Shown: piece by piece, positions 7,550-15,111 of the stretch | How positions within the stretch are numbered: the first letter of the stretch is position 1 | Layout: each line of letters starts with the position of its first letter | Source: an uncultured bacterium | GTDB taxonomy: Bacteria; Bacillota_A; Clostridia; Lachnospirales; Lachnospiraceae | Length of the DNA: 29,638 bases | Assembly: GCA_905215045.1 (NCBI GenBank) | Contig: CAJMOO010000013.1 | Coordinates: forward strand, 1-29,638 | Direction of reading: 5' to 3' | Notes under the pieces: model-generated | What the model saw: only the letters and a program-made list of their open reading frames with translations | Told to the model about the DNA's origin: nothing | The model's database searches: none | Made by a program: the position numbers and the translations under genes

Positions 7550-8416
7550 ATGAAAGAAATGAAACCGATCAAAGAAGGTAAAGTTCGTGAGATTTATGAC
7601 AATGGTGACAGCCTGATCATGGTTGCAACTGACCGTATCAGCTGCTTTGATGTCATCCTAAAGAATGATGTCACAAAGAAAGGAACTGTTTTAACACAGA
7701 TGTCCAAATTCTGGTTCGACCTTACAAAAGACATCGTTCCTAACCACATGATCTCTGTTGATGTCAAAGACATGCCTGAATTCTTCCAGCAGGAAAAATA
7801 CGACGGAAACAGCATGATGTGCCGTAAACTTACAATGCTTCCAATCGAATGTATCGTTCGTGGATATATTACAGGAAGCGGGTGGGCAAGCTATCAGGAG
7901 AATGGTACAGTATGCGGAATCAAACTTCCTGAAGGATTAAAAGAATCCGACAAACTTCCTGAACCAATCTACACACCATCTACAAAAGCAGAAATCGGTG
8001 ATCATGATGAGAACATTTCTTTTGAAAGAAGTATTGAAGTTCTTGAGAAAGAATTCCCAGGTAAAGGACAGGAATACGCTGAACAGTTACGCGATAAGAC
8101 GATCGCACTTTATAAGAAATGTGCTGATTATGCATTAGAACACGGAATCATCATCGCAGATACGAAATTTGAATTTGGTCTTGATGAAAACGGTAACATC
8201 GTCATCGGAGATGAAATGTTAACACCAGACAGCTCTCGTTTCTGGCCAGCAGACGAATACGAACCAGGTCATGGACAGCCATCCTTCGACAAACAGTTCG
8301 CCCGCGACTGGTTAAAGAGCAACGAACATGACTGGAAACTGCCTCAGGACATTGTTGATAAGACAATCGATAAATATTTCCAGGCTTATGAGATGCTTAC
8401 TGGGAAAGATTTATAG
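7550..8416 (+). CDS. purC: SAICAR synthase (phosphoribosylaminoimidazole-succinocarboxamide synthase)
   Basis: PurC joins CAIR and aspartate with ATP to give SAICAR in purine biosynthesis. Family motifs run the whole length of 288 aa: EGKVREIYD (8-16), the ATP-site ATDRISCFDV, the signature IECIVRGYITGSGW, the aspartate-site ESDKLPEPIYTPSTKAE and the C-terminal IIADTKFEFG. The length and the insert before GDHDEN match the longer PurC type. ATG follows GAGGT by seven bases. It stands alone, without other pur genes, between the PTS operon (divergent) and the debranching enzyme (convergent). A very strong hairpin follows its stop. Confidence 0.97.
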   Translation: MKEMKPIKEGKVREIYDNGDSLIMVATDRISCFDVILKNDVTKKGTVLTQMSKFWFDLTKDIVPNHMISVDVKDMPEFFQQEKYDGNSMMCRKLTMLPIECIVRGYITGSGWASYQENGTVCGIKLPEGLKESDKLPEPIYTPSTKAEIGDHDENISFERSIEVLEKEFPGKGQEYAEQLRDKTIALYKKCADYALEHGIIIADTKFEFGLDENGNIVIGDEMLTPDSSRFWPADEYEPGHGQPSFDKQFARDWLKSNEHDWKLPQDIVDKTIDKYFQAYEMLTGKDL

Positions 8417-8424
8417 TCATTCAT

Positions 8425-8542
8425 TGTATGTGACAGAAATAAAAGAAAAACCAATACTTAAAAGAATCAAGGTGGCAACTCCGCATGTTTGCCACCTTGA
8501 TTCTTTTAAGTATTGGTTTTTCTTTTATTTCTGTCACATACA
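8425..8542. terminator. Perfect 54-bp-arm hairpin after purC (bidirectional terminator core)
   Basis: Arms 8425-8478 and 8489-8542 are perfect reverse complements with a 10-nt loop. The core is a GC-rich stem (AAGGTGGCAA) flanked by AAAAGAAT and ATTCTTTT, the pattern of a bidirectional intrinsic terminator. The complementarity then continues about 35 bp further out, far beyond what termination needs. It lies eight bases after the purC stop, in a convergent gap. Confidence 0.85.
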
Positions 8543-8552
8543 CCTGAAGTCT

Positions 8553-8652
8553 ATTCAAATCACTACAAAATATGTGTGTTTTACTCTATTGACGATAATA
8601 TTATCTGTCTGCCACTGTTAAAATTAAAAACGATAATGTTTAACATACACAC
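8553..8652. repeat. Repeat motif region, first copy
   Basis: The sequence ATTCAAATCACTACAAA (8553-8569) matches 23064-23080 with one change. GTTTAACATACACAC (8638-8652) is the exact reverse complement of 23081-23095, and a degenerate forward copy (ATGTGTGTTTTACT, 8572-8585) follows the first block. The blocks form an imperfect inverted pair here. No ORF or promoter is evident. The function is unknown. Confidence 0.5.
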
Positions 8653-8699
8653 CTACATAAATTTTTCAATCTTGTAATTGTCCTCACTTTAGACTTCTG

Positions 8700-8930
8700 G
8701 TATATGATAAAAACTAAATAAGCAACCGAAAGCGCAGCATTGGAATTTTGCCATATTTTGAACAAATTCGCAGCCCAATTGGACGAATGTCTGAGCGTCA
8801 AAGACTACTGGGTTCAGTAACTTTCAACGCGAGTTTTCGTAGGAAATTGGGCGGATCAGCGATTTGTTCAAAATGTGAGCAAAATTCCACCGCTGCGCTT
8901 TCGGTTGCTTATTTAGTTTTTATCATATAC
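8700..8930. repeat. 231-nt inverted-repeat element in the purC/glgX gap
   Basis: The outer stem is a perfect 39 bp (8700-8738 with 8892-8930). It continues with small bulges through 8741-8751/8879-8889, 8755-8767/8862-8874 and 8773-8780/8845-8852. The apical 64 nt hold a further ACGAA/TTCGT pair and a small hairpin TACTG-GGTT-CAGTA. The rest of the 8417-8968 gap has no gene. It may be a MITE-like repeat, a structured RNA or an oversized terminator for the convergent genes; the sequence alone does not decide. The ends read TATATGATA and TATCATATA. Confidence 0.75.
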
Positions 8931-8968
8931 TCAAAATCTACAGTTGGCCAACATACAAAATTTAAAAA

Positions 8969-11119
8969 TCATCTTAAAATTTCTCGTCCAGTAAACACCA
9001 CAATAGACCGAGGTTTCATCACATATTCACGATCAATGCGAATCTCTTCTCCTTCTTGATAGAAGTACTTTCCTTTCTCATCTCCATAAGTATCCACACT
9101 TAAGTACCATGCTCCATGATTTGCAAGGTTTGGAAGTGTGATCTTTACTTCTTCCCAATAAGCATTGACTGCTACATATACAAGATCGTCTTTTCCTTTT
9201 TTGCGGTCATATCCTGCAAAGCTTACTGCCAGTGTTTTTGCATTTTGTGGTACTTCCATACGTTCTGCATTAACATCGTGTGCATGCATTGCTTCCATTC
9301 CGCAAACTGCATTGTCCAGTTTCTTGCGGATAACTGGATGTTTTTTTCTGTAATCGATCATAAATTTAAAGAATTCAAATAAATCTTTATTCTTCTCTAA
9401 TAAGCTCCAATCAATCCATGAGATTTCATTATCCTGACAGTAGCTGTTATTATTTCCAAACTTCGTATTTCCGAATTCATCGCCTGAGAAGAACATTGGC
9501 GTTCCACGGCTGCACATTAAGATAGCACAAGCATTTCTGATCATGCGGTAACGTAATTTGAGTACTTCCGGATCTTTTGTATCTCCTTCCATACCACAAT
9601 TCCAGCTTCGATTGTCATTTGCCCCATCGGTATTGTTCCAACCATTTGCCTCATTATGTTTATTATTGTAAGAATAGAGATCATACATTGTAAATCCATC
9701 GTGACATGTGAGGAAGTTGATACAGGAATTGTATCCAGCGTAATTACTGTTTCCATCAGAGTAATATCCGCCATACAAGTCACCTGAACCACAAATTCTC
9801 CATGCAGCACTGTTAGCTTCCCAGAAATCACCTTTTAGATAGCCTCGCATCGTATCACGGTACTGTCCGTTCCATTCTGCCCATCGCTTGCTGGCTGGAA
9901 AGTTTCCTACCTGATATAATCCACCTGCATCCCATGCTTCTGCGATCAGTTTTACATTCCTTAAAAGTGGATCATAGGCCAGACTTTTTAGTAATGGTGG
10001 ATTATTCATTGGCATTCCATCTTCATCTCGTCCAAGAATGCTTGCAAGATCAAATCGGAATCCATCTACGCGATAATGAACCGTCCAATGTCTTAAACAT
10101 TCAAGAATCATCTGCTGTACTACTGGATGGTTGCAATTTAGAGAATTCCCACATCCACTAAAATTATAATAATTACCTTCTGGAGTTAATAAATAGTAGA
10201 TGTTGTTGTCAAATCCCTTAAAACTGAAGAATGGTCCATTTTCATTTCCTTCCGCAGTGTGATTAAATACAACATCCAAAATAACTTCGATTCCATTTTC
10301 ATGAAGTTCACGGATCAATTCTTTTAATTCCTGTCCTTCATTATTGACTTCCTCAGCAGCTGTATAACTGGCATTTGGTGAAAAAAATCCAACCGTATTA
10401 TATCCCCAATATTCAACAAGTTGTTTTCCATCCACTTCTCTTGCGTTGATCATCTCGTCAAATTCAAAGATCGGCATCAATTCTACCGCATTGATCCCTA
10501 ATTCTTTTAAATATGGAATCTTTTCTTTTAATCCTGCAAAAGTTCCTGGATGTTTGACTCCTGAGGATGAATGATTTGTAAATCCTCTGACATGTAACTC
10601 ATAAATGATCAGATCACTCATCTCTCTGCTTGACTGTGGCTGTACACCCCAGTCAAAACTATCTCTTACAACTCTTGCATGATACGTTCTGGTTCTTTTA
10701 TGTCCCCAGACTTCCTGTCCTGCAACAGCCTGAGCATATGGATCCAACAAAATTTTTGTTTTATCAAACAGTAATCCTTTTTGTTCATCATATGGTCCAT
10801 CCACACGATAAGCATATTCAAAATCTTCAGATTTCAGATCATAAACGATCATAGAATAGACATCTCCGATCTTATATGATTCTGGAAATGGAATGATTGC
10901 ATATGGTTCTTCTTCTCCTGGATGAAATAATAGCAGATCACATGATGTTCCATTGCTTGTATGCACTGTAAAATTCACCCCACATGAAAATTCTGATGCT
11001 CCATTTAGATCAAAAAATCCTGGTCTTACTTTAAAACCATTAATTTCCATCATTGGATTTACCATTCTGACATCGTCTTTAATATAATCATTCAAAATAT
11101 ATTGTTTCAAAACTATCAC
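8969..11119 (-). CDS. glgX: GlgX/isoamylase-type glycogen debranching enzyme (GH13)
   Basis: The protein is 716 aa. An N-terminal CBM48/E-set domain (about 30-150) precedes the GH13 barrel. GH13 region I is DVVFNHT (282-288), the nucleophile is D357 in GFRFDLAS, the acid/base is E394 in LIAEAWD, and the transition-state pair is H473-D474 in TCHDG. NPA-type loops and the YGGYYSDGNSNYAG stretch are typical of the GlgX/TreX group, which cleaves alpha-1,6 branches of glycogen or limit dextrins. The frame begins at GTG 11119 with only a weak site (GGGTGA, overlapping the start). TTG three codons later is a possible alternative. It follows the YczE-like gene by 49 bp, with no terminator seen between. 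A pullulanase role cannot be excluded. Confidence 0.93.
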   Translation of the reverse strand: MIVLKQYILNDYIKDDVRMVNPMMEINGFKVRPGFFDLNGASEFSCGVNFTVHTSNGTSCDLLLFHPGEEEPYAIIPFPESYKIGDVYSMIVYDLKSEDFEYAYRVDGPYDEQKGLLFDKTKILLDPYAQAVAGQEVWGHKRTRTYHARVVRDSFDWGVQPQSSREMSDLIIYELHVRGFTNHSSSGVKHPGTFAGLKEKIPYLKELGINAVELMPIFEFDEMINAREVDGKQLVEYWGYNTVGFFSPNASYTAAEEVNNEGQELKELIRELHENGIEVILDVVFNHTAEGNENGPFFSFKGFDNNIYYLLTPEGNYYNFSGCGNSLNCNHPVVQQMILECLRHWTVHYRVDGFRFDLASILGRDEDGMPMNNPPLLKSLAYDPLLRNVKLIAEAWDAGGLYQVGNFPASKRWAEWNGQYRDTMRGYLKGDFWEANSAAWRICGSGDLYGGYYSDGNSNYAGYNSCINFLTCHDGFTMYDLYSYNNKHNEANGWNNTDGANDNRSWNCGMEGDTKDPEVLKLRYRMIRNACAILMCSRGTPMFFSGDEFGNTKFGNNNSYCQDNEISWIDWSLLEKNKDLFEFFKFMIDYRKKHPVIRKKLDNAVCGMEAMHAHDVNAERMEVPQNAKTLAVSFAGYDRKKGKDDLVYVAVNAYWEEVKITLPNLANHGAWYLSVDTYGDEKGKYFYQEGEEIRIDREYVMKPRSIVVFTGREILR

Positions 11120-11168
11120 CCGTTCTATCTTATTTTATCATCTTTCTTATTTCTATTCTCTTAATTCC

Positions 11169-11831
11169 CTATATCGTCTGTTTACTTAAGACCGATGCAA
11201 AAGTAACTCTCTGATCGATCCAACTGCCTGTGATCGAAACCATTTTACCCATCGTAAATGCAGCAACGATCGTTCCAATACCTAATCCATCTAAATATCC
11301 AAGCATCAGACATGTTAAAAGCCCCGTTGTGGCAAGACATAAAACATCAAATATGATCTTAACCCTTGCATATGGTTTGTCAATGATTTCTGATAATTCT
11401 CTTGGAAATAAATCCGTTGGAATGATCGGAAGCTGGCATCTGTTTTCTAAAGCAATTCCTATACTTAACAAGAAATAACTGATCAGGAAATACGCAATCC
11501 TGCATGGGATCGTCTGTGGCAGGATCCCAATCCATAATTCATTGACATCTAATAATTCACTAAACGCAAATCCTGCAACGAAGCTGAATAAATAAGATGG
11601 TACAAACTTTCTTCTTAGGATCATCAGACTTAACACTAATGCTCCCTGAAATATATATGTCCATGTACCTAGTGATAACTCCTTAAATACTTCCGAAAAT
11701 GCATAAGGTACACTTGAGATTGCCGAAATTCCAGAACCTGAATACAGCATCAGTACTACACTAAAACTATTGATCACGATTGCTGCCATCAATGCAAGCT
11801 CTCCTCTTAGTATTGGTTTTTCATTCTCCAT
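11169..11831 (-). CDS. YczE/YitT-like integral membrane protein (DUF6198 type)
   Basis: The protein is 220 aa with about five or six hydrophobic segments and short loops. Recognisable family features are the N-terminal GELALMAAIVINSFSVVLM, the conserved PTDLFPRE loop (about 137-144) and the C-terminal GLGIGTIVAAFTMGK. These match YczE/YyaS-type membrane proteins of unknown function. ATG is fixed by GGAGG seven bases upstream. It may be the first gene of an operon with glgX, but nothing in the sequence links it to glycogen. Upstream (11832-12107) there are AT-rich dyads, such as TAGATTT/AAATCTA (11900-11920) and ATAGA/TCTAT (11920-11934), but no convincing promoter. Confidence 0.8.
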   Translation of the reverse strand: MENEKPILRGELALMAAIVINSFSVVLMLYSGSGISAISSVPYAFSEVFKELSLGTWTYIFQGALVLSLMILRRKFVPSYLFSFVAGFAFSELLDVNELWIGILPQTIPCRIAYFLISYFLLSIGIALENRCQLPIIPTDLFPRELSEIIDKPYARVKIIFDVLCLATTGLLTCLMLGYLDGLGIGTIVAAFTMGKMVSITGSWIDQRVTFASVLSKQTI

Positions 11832-12009
11832 CTTTCATCCTCCAAGTCTACACGTAATTATGAATATAAGTTTAGTCCTTATTTACATATTTTACAAGTT
11901 AGATTTTTTTCATAAATCTATAGAAGATATCTATTAATTCTCTGTCAAGATTAGATTCTGTACTTTTTTCTGTAAATATGATATGATTGCACTTGTGTCT
12001 GTTCATGTT

Positions 12010-12033
12010 CCATGTCACCTTAAGGTAACATGG
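12010..12033. promoter_or_regulatory. 24-bp palindromic operator upstream of the AGCS symporter
   Basis: CCATGTCACCTTAAGGTAACATGG reads as a palindrome with one mismatched pair (12016/12027). It ends about 75 bp before the symporter start and just upstream of a possible -10 (TATTAT, 12053-12058) that has no clear -35. A dimeric regulator site is likely; the regulator is not identified. Confidence 0.6.
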
Positions 12034-12107
12034 ATCTTAATGATTAAATATCTATTATATAAGAACAGATACAAATTAATAAAAGAAATTTGAAAGAGGT
12101 TTGATTT

Positions 12108-13493
12108 ATGTTAGAGCTTATACAATCAGTTAACAGTGCCGTGAACAACTTTATCTGGGGTGTTCCAGCCATGATCTGCATCATTGGTGTCGGATTACTG
12201 TTAACGATCAAAACAAAATTTTTACAGATCCGTAAATTCCCTTATGCAATGAAGGAAACACTTGGTCGTGTCTTTAAGAAGCAAGATGCATCCGACGGAT
12301 CTATGACTCCATTTCAGGCAGTCTGTACTGCACTCGCTTCCACAGTCGGAACTGGAAATATTGCCGGAGTTGCCGGTGCGATCGCAATTGGTGGTCCTGG
12401 TGCTGTTTTCTGGATGTGGATTTCTGCTATTCTTGGAATGTGTACGAAATTTTCCGAAGTAACACTTGCAGTTCACTTCAGAGAACGTAACCAAGAAGGG
12501 GATTATGTTGGTGGTCCTATGTACTATATCAAGAATGGTCTTAGCAAAAACTGGCATTTTCTTGCTGTACTATTCTCTGCTTTCGGAGTTTTAACAGTAT
12601 TCGGAACTGGAAATGCTACTCAGGTAAATACGATCACAACAGCAATCAATTCTGCTTTGTTGAATTTCCACGTGATCAGTCAGTCTTCTGTTGGAACTGC
12701 GAATCTGATCATTGGTATCATTGTTGCAATTCTTGTAGCATTGATCTTACTTGGCGGAATCAAAAGAATCGGACAGGTAGCTGAAAGATTAGTACCTTTT
12801 ATGGCATTTATTTATATCTTCTTTGCCTTAGGTGTTGTTGTTTTAAATATCGATCAGCTGCCTGCTGTTTTTGGTTCTATCATTAACGGAGCTTTCCATC
12901 CTGCTTCTGTGACTGGTGGTATTGTTGGAAGTTTCTTTATGAGTATGAAAAAAGGTGTCGCACGAGGCATCTTCTCAAATGAAGCCGGACTTGGTACAGG
13001 TTCGATCGCTCATGCTTGTGCTGATACAAAAGAGCCTGTAAAGCAGGGACTTCTTGGTATCTTTGAAGTATTTACTGATACGATCTTAATCTGTACATTG
13101 ACAGCTTTGGTCATCCTCTGCAGTGGAATTCCAATTGGATTTGGTGCCGATGCTGGTGCTGAACTTACGATCAGTGGATTCACTGCTACTTATGGAAACT
13201 GGATCTCCATCTTTACTGCGGTTGCGTTATGTTGTTTTGCATTTTCAACCATTATCGGATGGGGATTATATGGAGCTCGTTGTATTGAGTTTTTATTCTC
13301 CTCTAAGGTTATCAAACCTTTTATGTTAGTATATTCGTTAGTTGCGATCATTGGTGCTACTGTAGACCTTGGAATGCTTTGGAGTATCGCAGAAACATTC
13401 AACGGTCTGATGGCGATTCCGAACTTGATTGCTTTATTCCTTCTATCTGGAACTGTGGTAAAATTAGTAAAAGACTATTTTCATGAGAAATAG
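12108..13493 (+). CDS. Sodium:alanine/glycine symporter (AGCS family)
   Basis: A 461-aa membrane protein of about 11 segments. The family motifs are ALASTVGTGNIAGVAGAI (about 78-95), GGPGAVFWMW and the AGCS signature FSNEAGLGTGSIAHA (about 294-308). Proteins of this family import alanine or glycine with sodium. ATG follows AAAGAGG by eight bases. It is a single gene divergent from the YczE-like gene. Its last 13 bases overlap the 3' end of the diguanylate cyclase gene on the other strand, leaving no room for a terminator between them. Substrate choice (Ala, Gly or Gln) cannot be read from the sequence. Confidence 0.95.
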   Translation: MLELIQSVNSAVNNFIWGVPAMICIIGVGLLLTIKTKFLQIRKFPYAMKETLGRVFKKQDASDGSMTPFQAVCTALASTVGTGNIAGVAGAIAIGGPGAVFWMWISAILGMCTKFSEVTLAVHFRERNQEGDYVGGPMYYIKNGLSKNWHFLAVLFSAFGVLTVFGTGNATQVNTITTAINSALLNFHVISQSSVGTANLIIGIIVAILVALILLGGIKRIGQVAERLVPFMAFIYIFFALGVVVLNIDQLPAVFGSIINGAFHPASVTGGIVGSFFMSMKKGVARGIFSNEAGLGTGSIAHACADTKEPVKQGLLGIFEVFTDTILICTLTALVILCSGIPIGFGADAGAELTISGFTATYGNWISIFTAVALCCFAFSTIIGWGLYGARCIEFLFSSKVIKPFMLVYSLVAIIGATVDLGMLWSIAETFNGLMAIPNLIALFLLSGTVVKLVKDYFHEK

Positions 13494-14947
13494 TTGCACA
13501 CTCTTGCTTTTCCACTTCGTTTTGCCTGGTAAAGTGCCTGATCGGCGCGTTTATAGAGATCCATGTAGCAGTCCCCGTCTTGTGGGGCTGTGCTGATCCC
13601 GATACTGATGGAGATATTATTTCCTTTCAATTCGTCGATCTTGTATGCTTGTGTTTTAGCCAGCAATTCTTCTGCTTTCTTCATTGCTATATCCTTTGTC
13701 TGGATATTCTTCATAATGACTCCGAATTCATCCCCACCGATCCTTCCTAATATATCTCCTTCACGGAAAGTGCCTTTTAGAAGTTTCCCGAATTTCTGTA
13801 ACACGATATCCCCGACTGCATGTCCATAGATATCGTTGATCTGCTTAAAACAGTCCACATCCAAAATCAAAAATGCATGGTACTTATTCTCATCTTCTGA
13901 TAAAAGTTCATCCGTTAACTGCTCGGTTGTTTCTTTGTTATATAATCCTGTCAATGCGTCAGTTTGTGCATATTTCAGTAATTCTTTGTTCCTTGTATGA
14001 TTCTCATAAACAATATACAGGATCAATAAGGTCACCAAAACAATAAATACGATCATAAAGCTTATTTCGTAGTCTTCAATGAAGTTATATGACTGTTGTG
14101 CTGCCTGTTCTGGTAATGCATAACAGAGCATCCAACCATTGGCCCCCATTGGCATATATGCAAAGTAATGTCTTCTTGTCCCTTCTTTCTTGCTGTCTGC
14201 CGTTACAAGATTTTCTTTTCCTTCTTTAAAATCCTGTTTGATCTTCTTCACTGTTACTTTGTCTTTGATGATCCATTTGCAACAATATTTATAGAAATTA
14301 TCTCTATAATCAAGATTCCAGTAAGATGTATCTCCTTCAAATGCAATGATTTCTCCGTTTTGCGCAATGATCATACTGCATCCTTGTCCATTAAAAAGAT
14401 CTTCAAACAGCATACGACTTAGAGCTGTTACGTCATAAGAACCTCCAAGAGCTCCGATCACTTTGTGTTTGCTGTTATATATAGGAACTCCTAACACAAC
14501 TCTTGTTGATCCAGAAATACTACTATCTAATGGATCACTTAATGTTCTTTTTCCACTGATCACTTCTTTAAAATATTTTCGATGCGATAAATTCTTTATC
14601 AATCCATTGTCATAATGAGCATCCCCATTTGGCTCGATCAATGCAGTCCCACCAAAATCTGTATGTTTTGTGATCGACTTGATCAAATCCATATTCTTCT
14701 TTGCTAACAGATGGTCTGTCTTGCCAATCTCTTCTGCTAATGCATTTAAGTAATCATATTGAATATCTAATATTGTTCTTAAATGCTCACTCTGTCTGAC
14801 CACGTTGTTCCTCATCGTGTTTTTTGATCTTTGTTCAACAGAACGTTTTATGCAAAAGAAGAAAACAAAAAGTCCTACGATGACTGCCGCTAAGAATATA
14901 CTGATCACAGCCGCATATTTTTTAATCTGTGTCTGATTCTTCTTCAT
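13481..14947 (-). CDS. Membrane diguanylate cyclase with extracytoplasmic Cache-type sensor
   Basis: The protein is 488 aa. TM1 is at about 13-33, a sensor region resembling dCache at 35-290 (with PNGDAHYDN, LGVPIYN and IIAQNGEII), and TM2 at about 295-316. The GGDEF domain starts at about 328 (DALTGLYN). The active site GGDEF (404-408) is intact, and RxxD (395-398), five residues earlier, is a product-inhibition I-site. It should therefore make c-di-GMP from GTP in response to an external ligand. No EAL domain is present. ATG has AAGGAG ten bases upstream. It is a single gene with its own promoter (14998-15026); the ligand is unknown. Confidence 0.93.
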   Translation of the reverse strand: MKKNQTQIKKYAAVISIFLAAVIVGLFVFFFCIKRSVEQRSKNTMRNNVVRQSEHLRTILDIQYDYLNALAEEIGKTDHLLAKKNMDLIKSITKHTDFGGTALIEPNGDAHYDNGLIKNLSHRKYFKEVISGKRTLSDPLDSSISGSTRVVLGVPIYNSKHKVIGALGGSYDVTALSRMLFEDLFNGQGCSMIIAQNGEIIAFEGDTSYWNLDYRDNFYKYCCKWIIKDKVTVKKIKQDFKEGKENLVTADSKKEGTRRHYFAYMPMGANGWMLCYALPEQAAQQSYNFIEDYEISFMIVFIVLVTLLILYIVYENHTRNKELLKYAQTDALTGLYNKETTEQLTDELLSEDENKYHAFLILDVDCFKQINDIYGHAVGDIVLQKFGKLLKGTFREGDILGRIGGDEFGVIMKNIQTKDIAMKKAEELLAKTQAYKIDELKGNNISISIGISTAPQDGDCYMDLYKRADQALYQAKRSGKARVCNYFS

Positions 14948-14997
14948 AACTTTGATTCTCCTTGATTCTATATCTGGATATATTTTTGTTCTATTTA

Positions 14998-15026
14998 ACT
15001 ATACCAAAATTTGCTATATCCGTCTA
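14998..15026 (-). promoter_or_regulatory. Candidate promoter of the diguanylate cyclase gene
   Basis: On the minus strand TAGACG (15026-15021), a 17-bp spacer and TATAGT (15003-14998). The -10 is good and the -35 moderate. Confidence 0.5.
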
Positions 15027-15061
15027 TTTAATCCCGTGAAAATCTTTTTTATATTAGAATA

Positions 15062-15093
15062 AAAAAAGAGAAAACTTTCGTTTTCCCTTTTTT
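15062..15093 (-). terminator. Terminator of the ABC exporter operon
   Basis: On the minus strand GGGAAAAC and GTTTTCTC pair around a GAAA tetraloop, flanked by A6 and T7 tracts. It lies about 20 bp after the last ABC gene. The A/T flanks would also let it work in the other direction. Confidence 0.85.
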
Positions 15094-15111
15094 CACAATG
15101 TTTTATTATTC

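Noticed and set aside
8700..8930. 6S RNA or IS200/IS605 end
   Set aside because: A 39-bp perfect outer stem is unlike 6S RNA, and no transposase or known hairpin signature is present; kept only as an unassigned element.
8748..9059. Rightward 103-codon ORF in the purC/glgX gap
   Set aside because: It starts inside the 231-nt inverted repeat, runs into the antisense of glgX, and has no ribosome site or family features.
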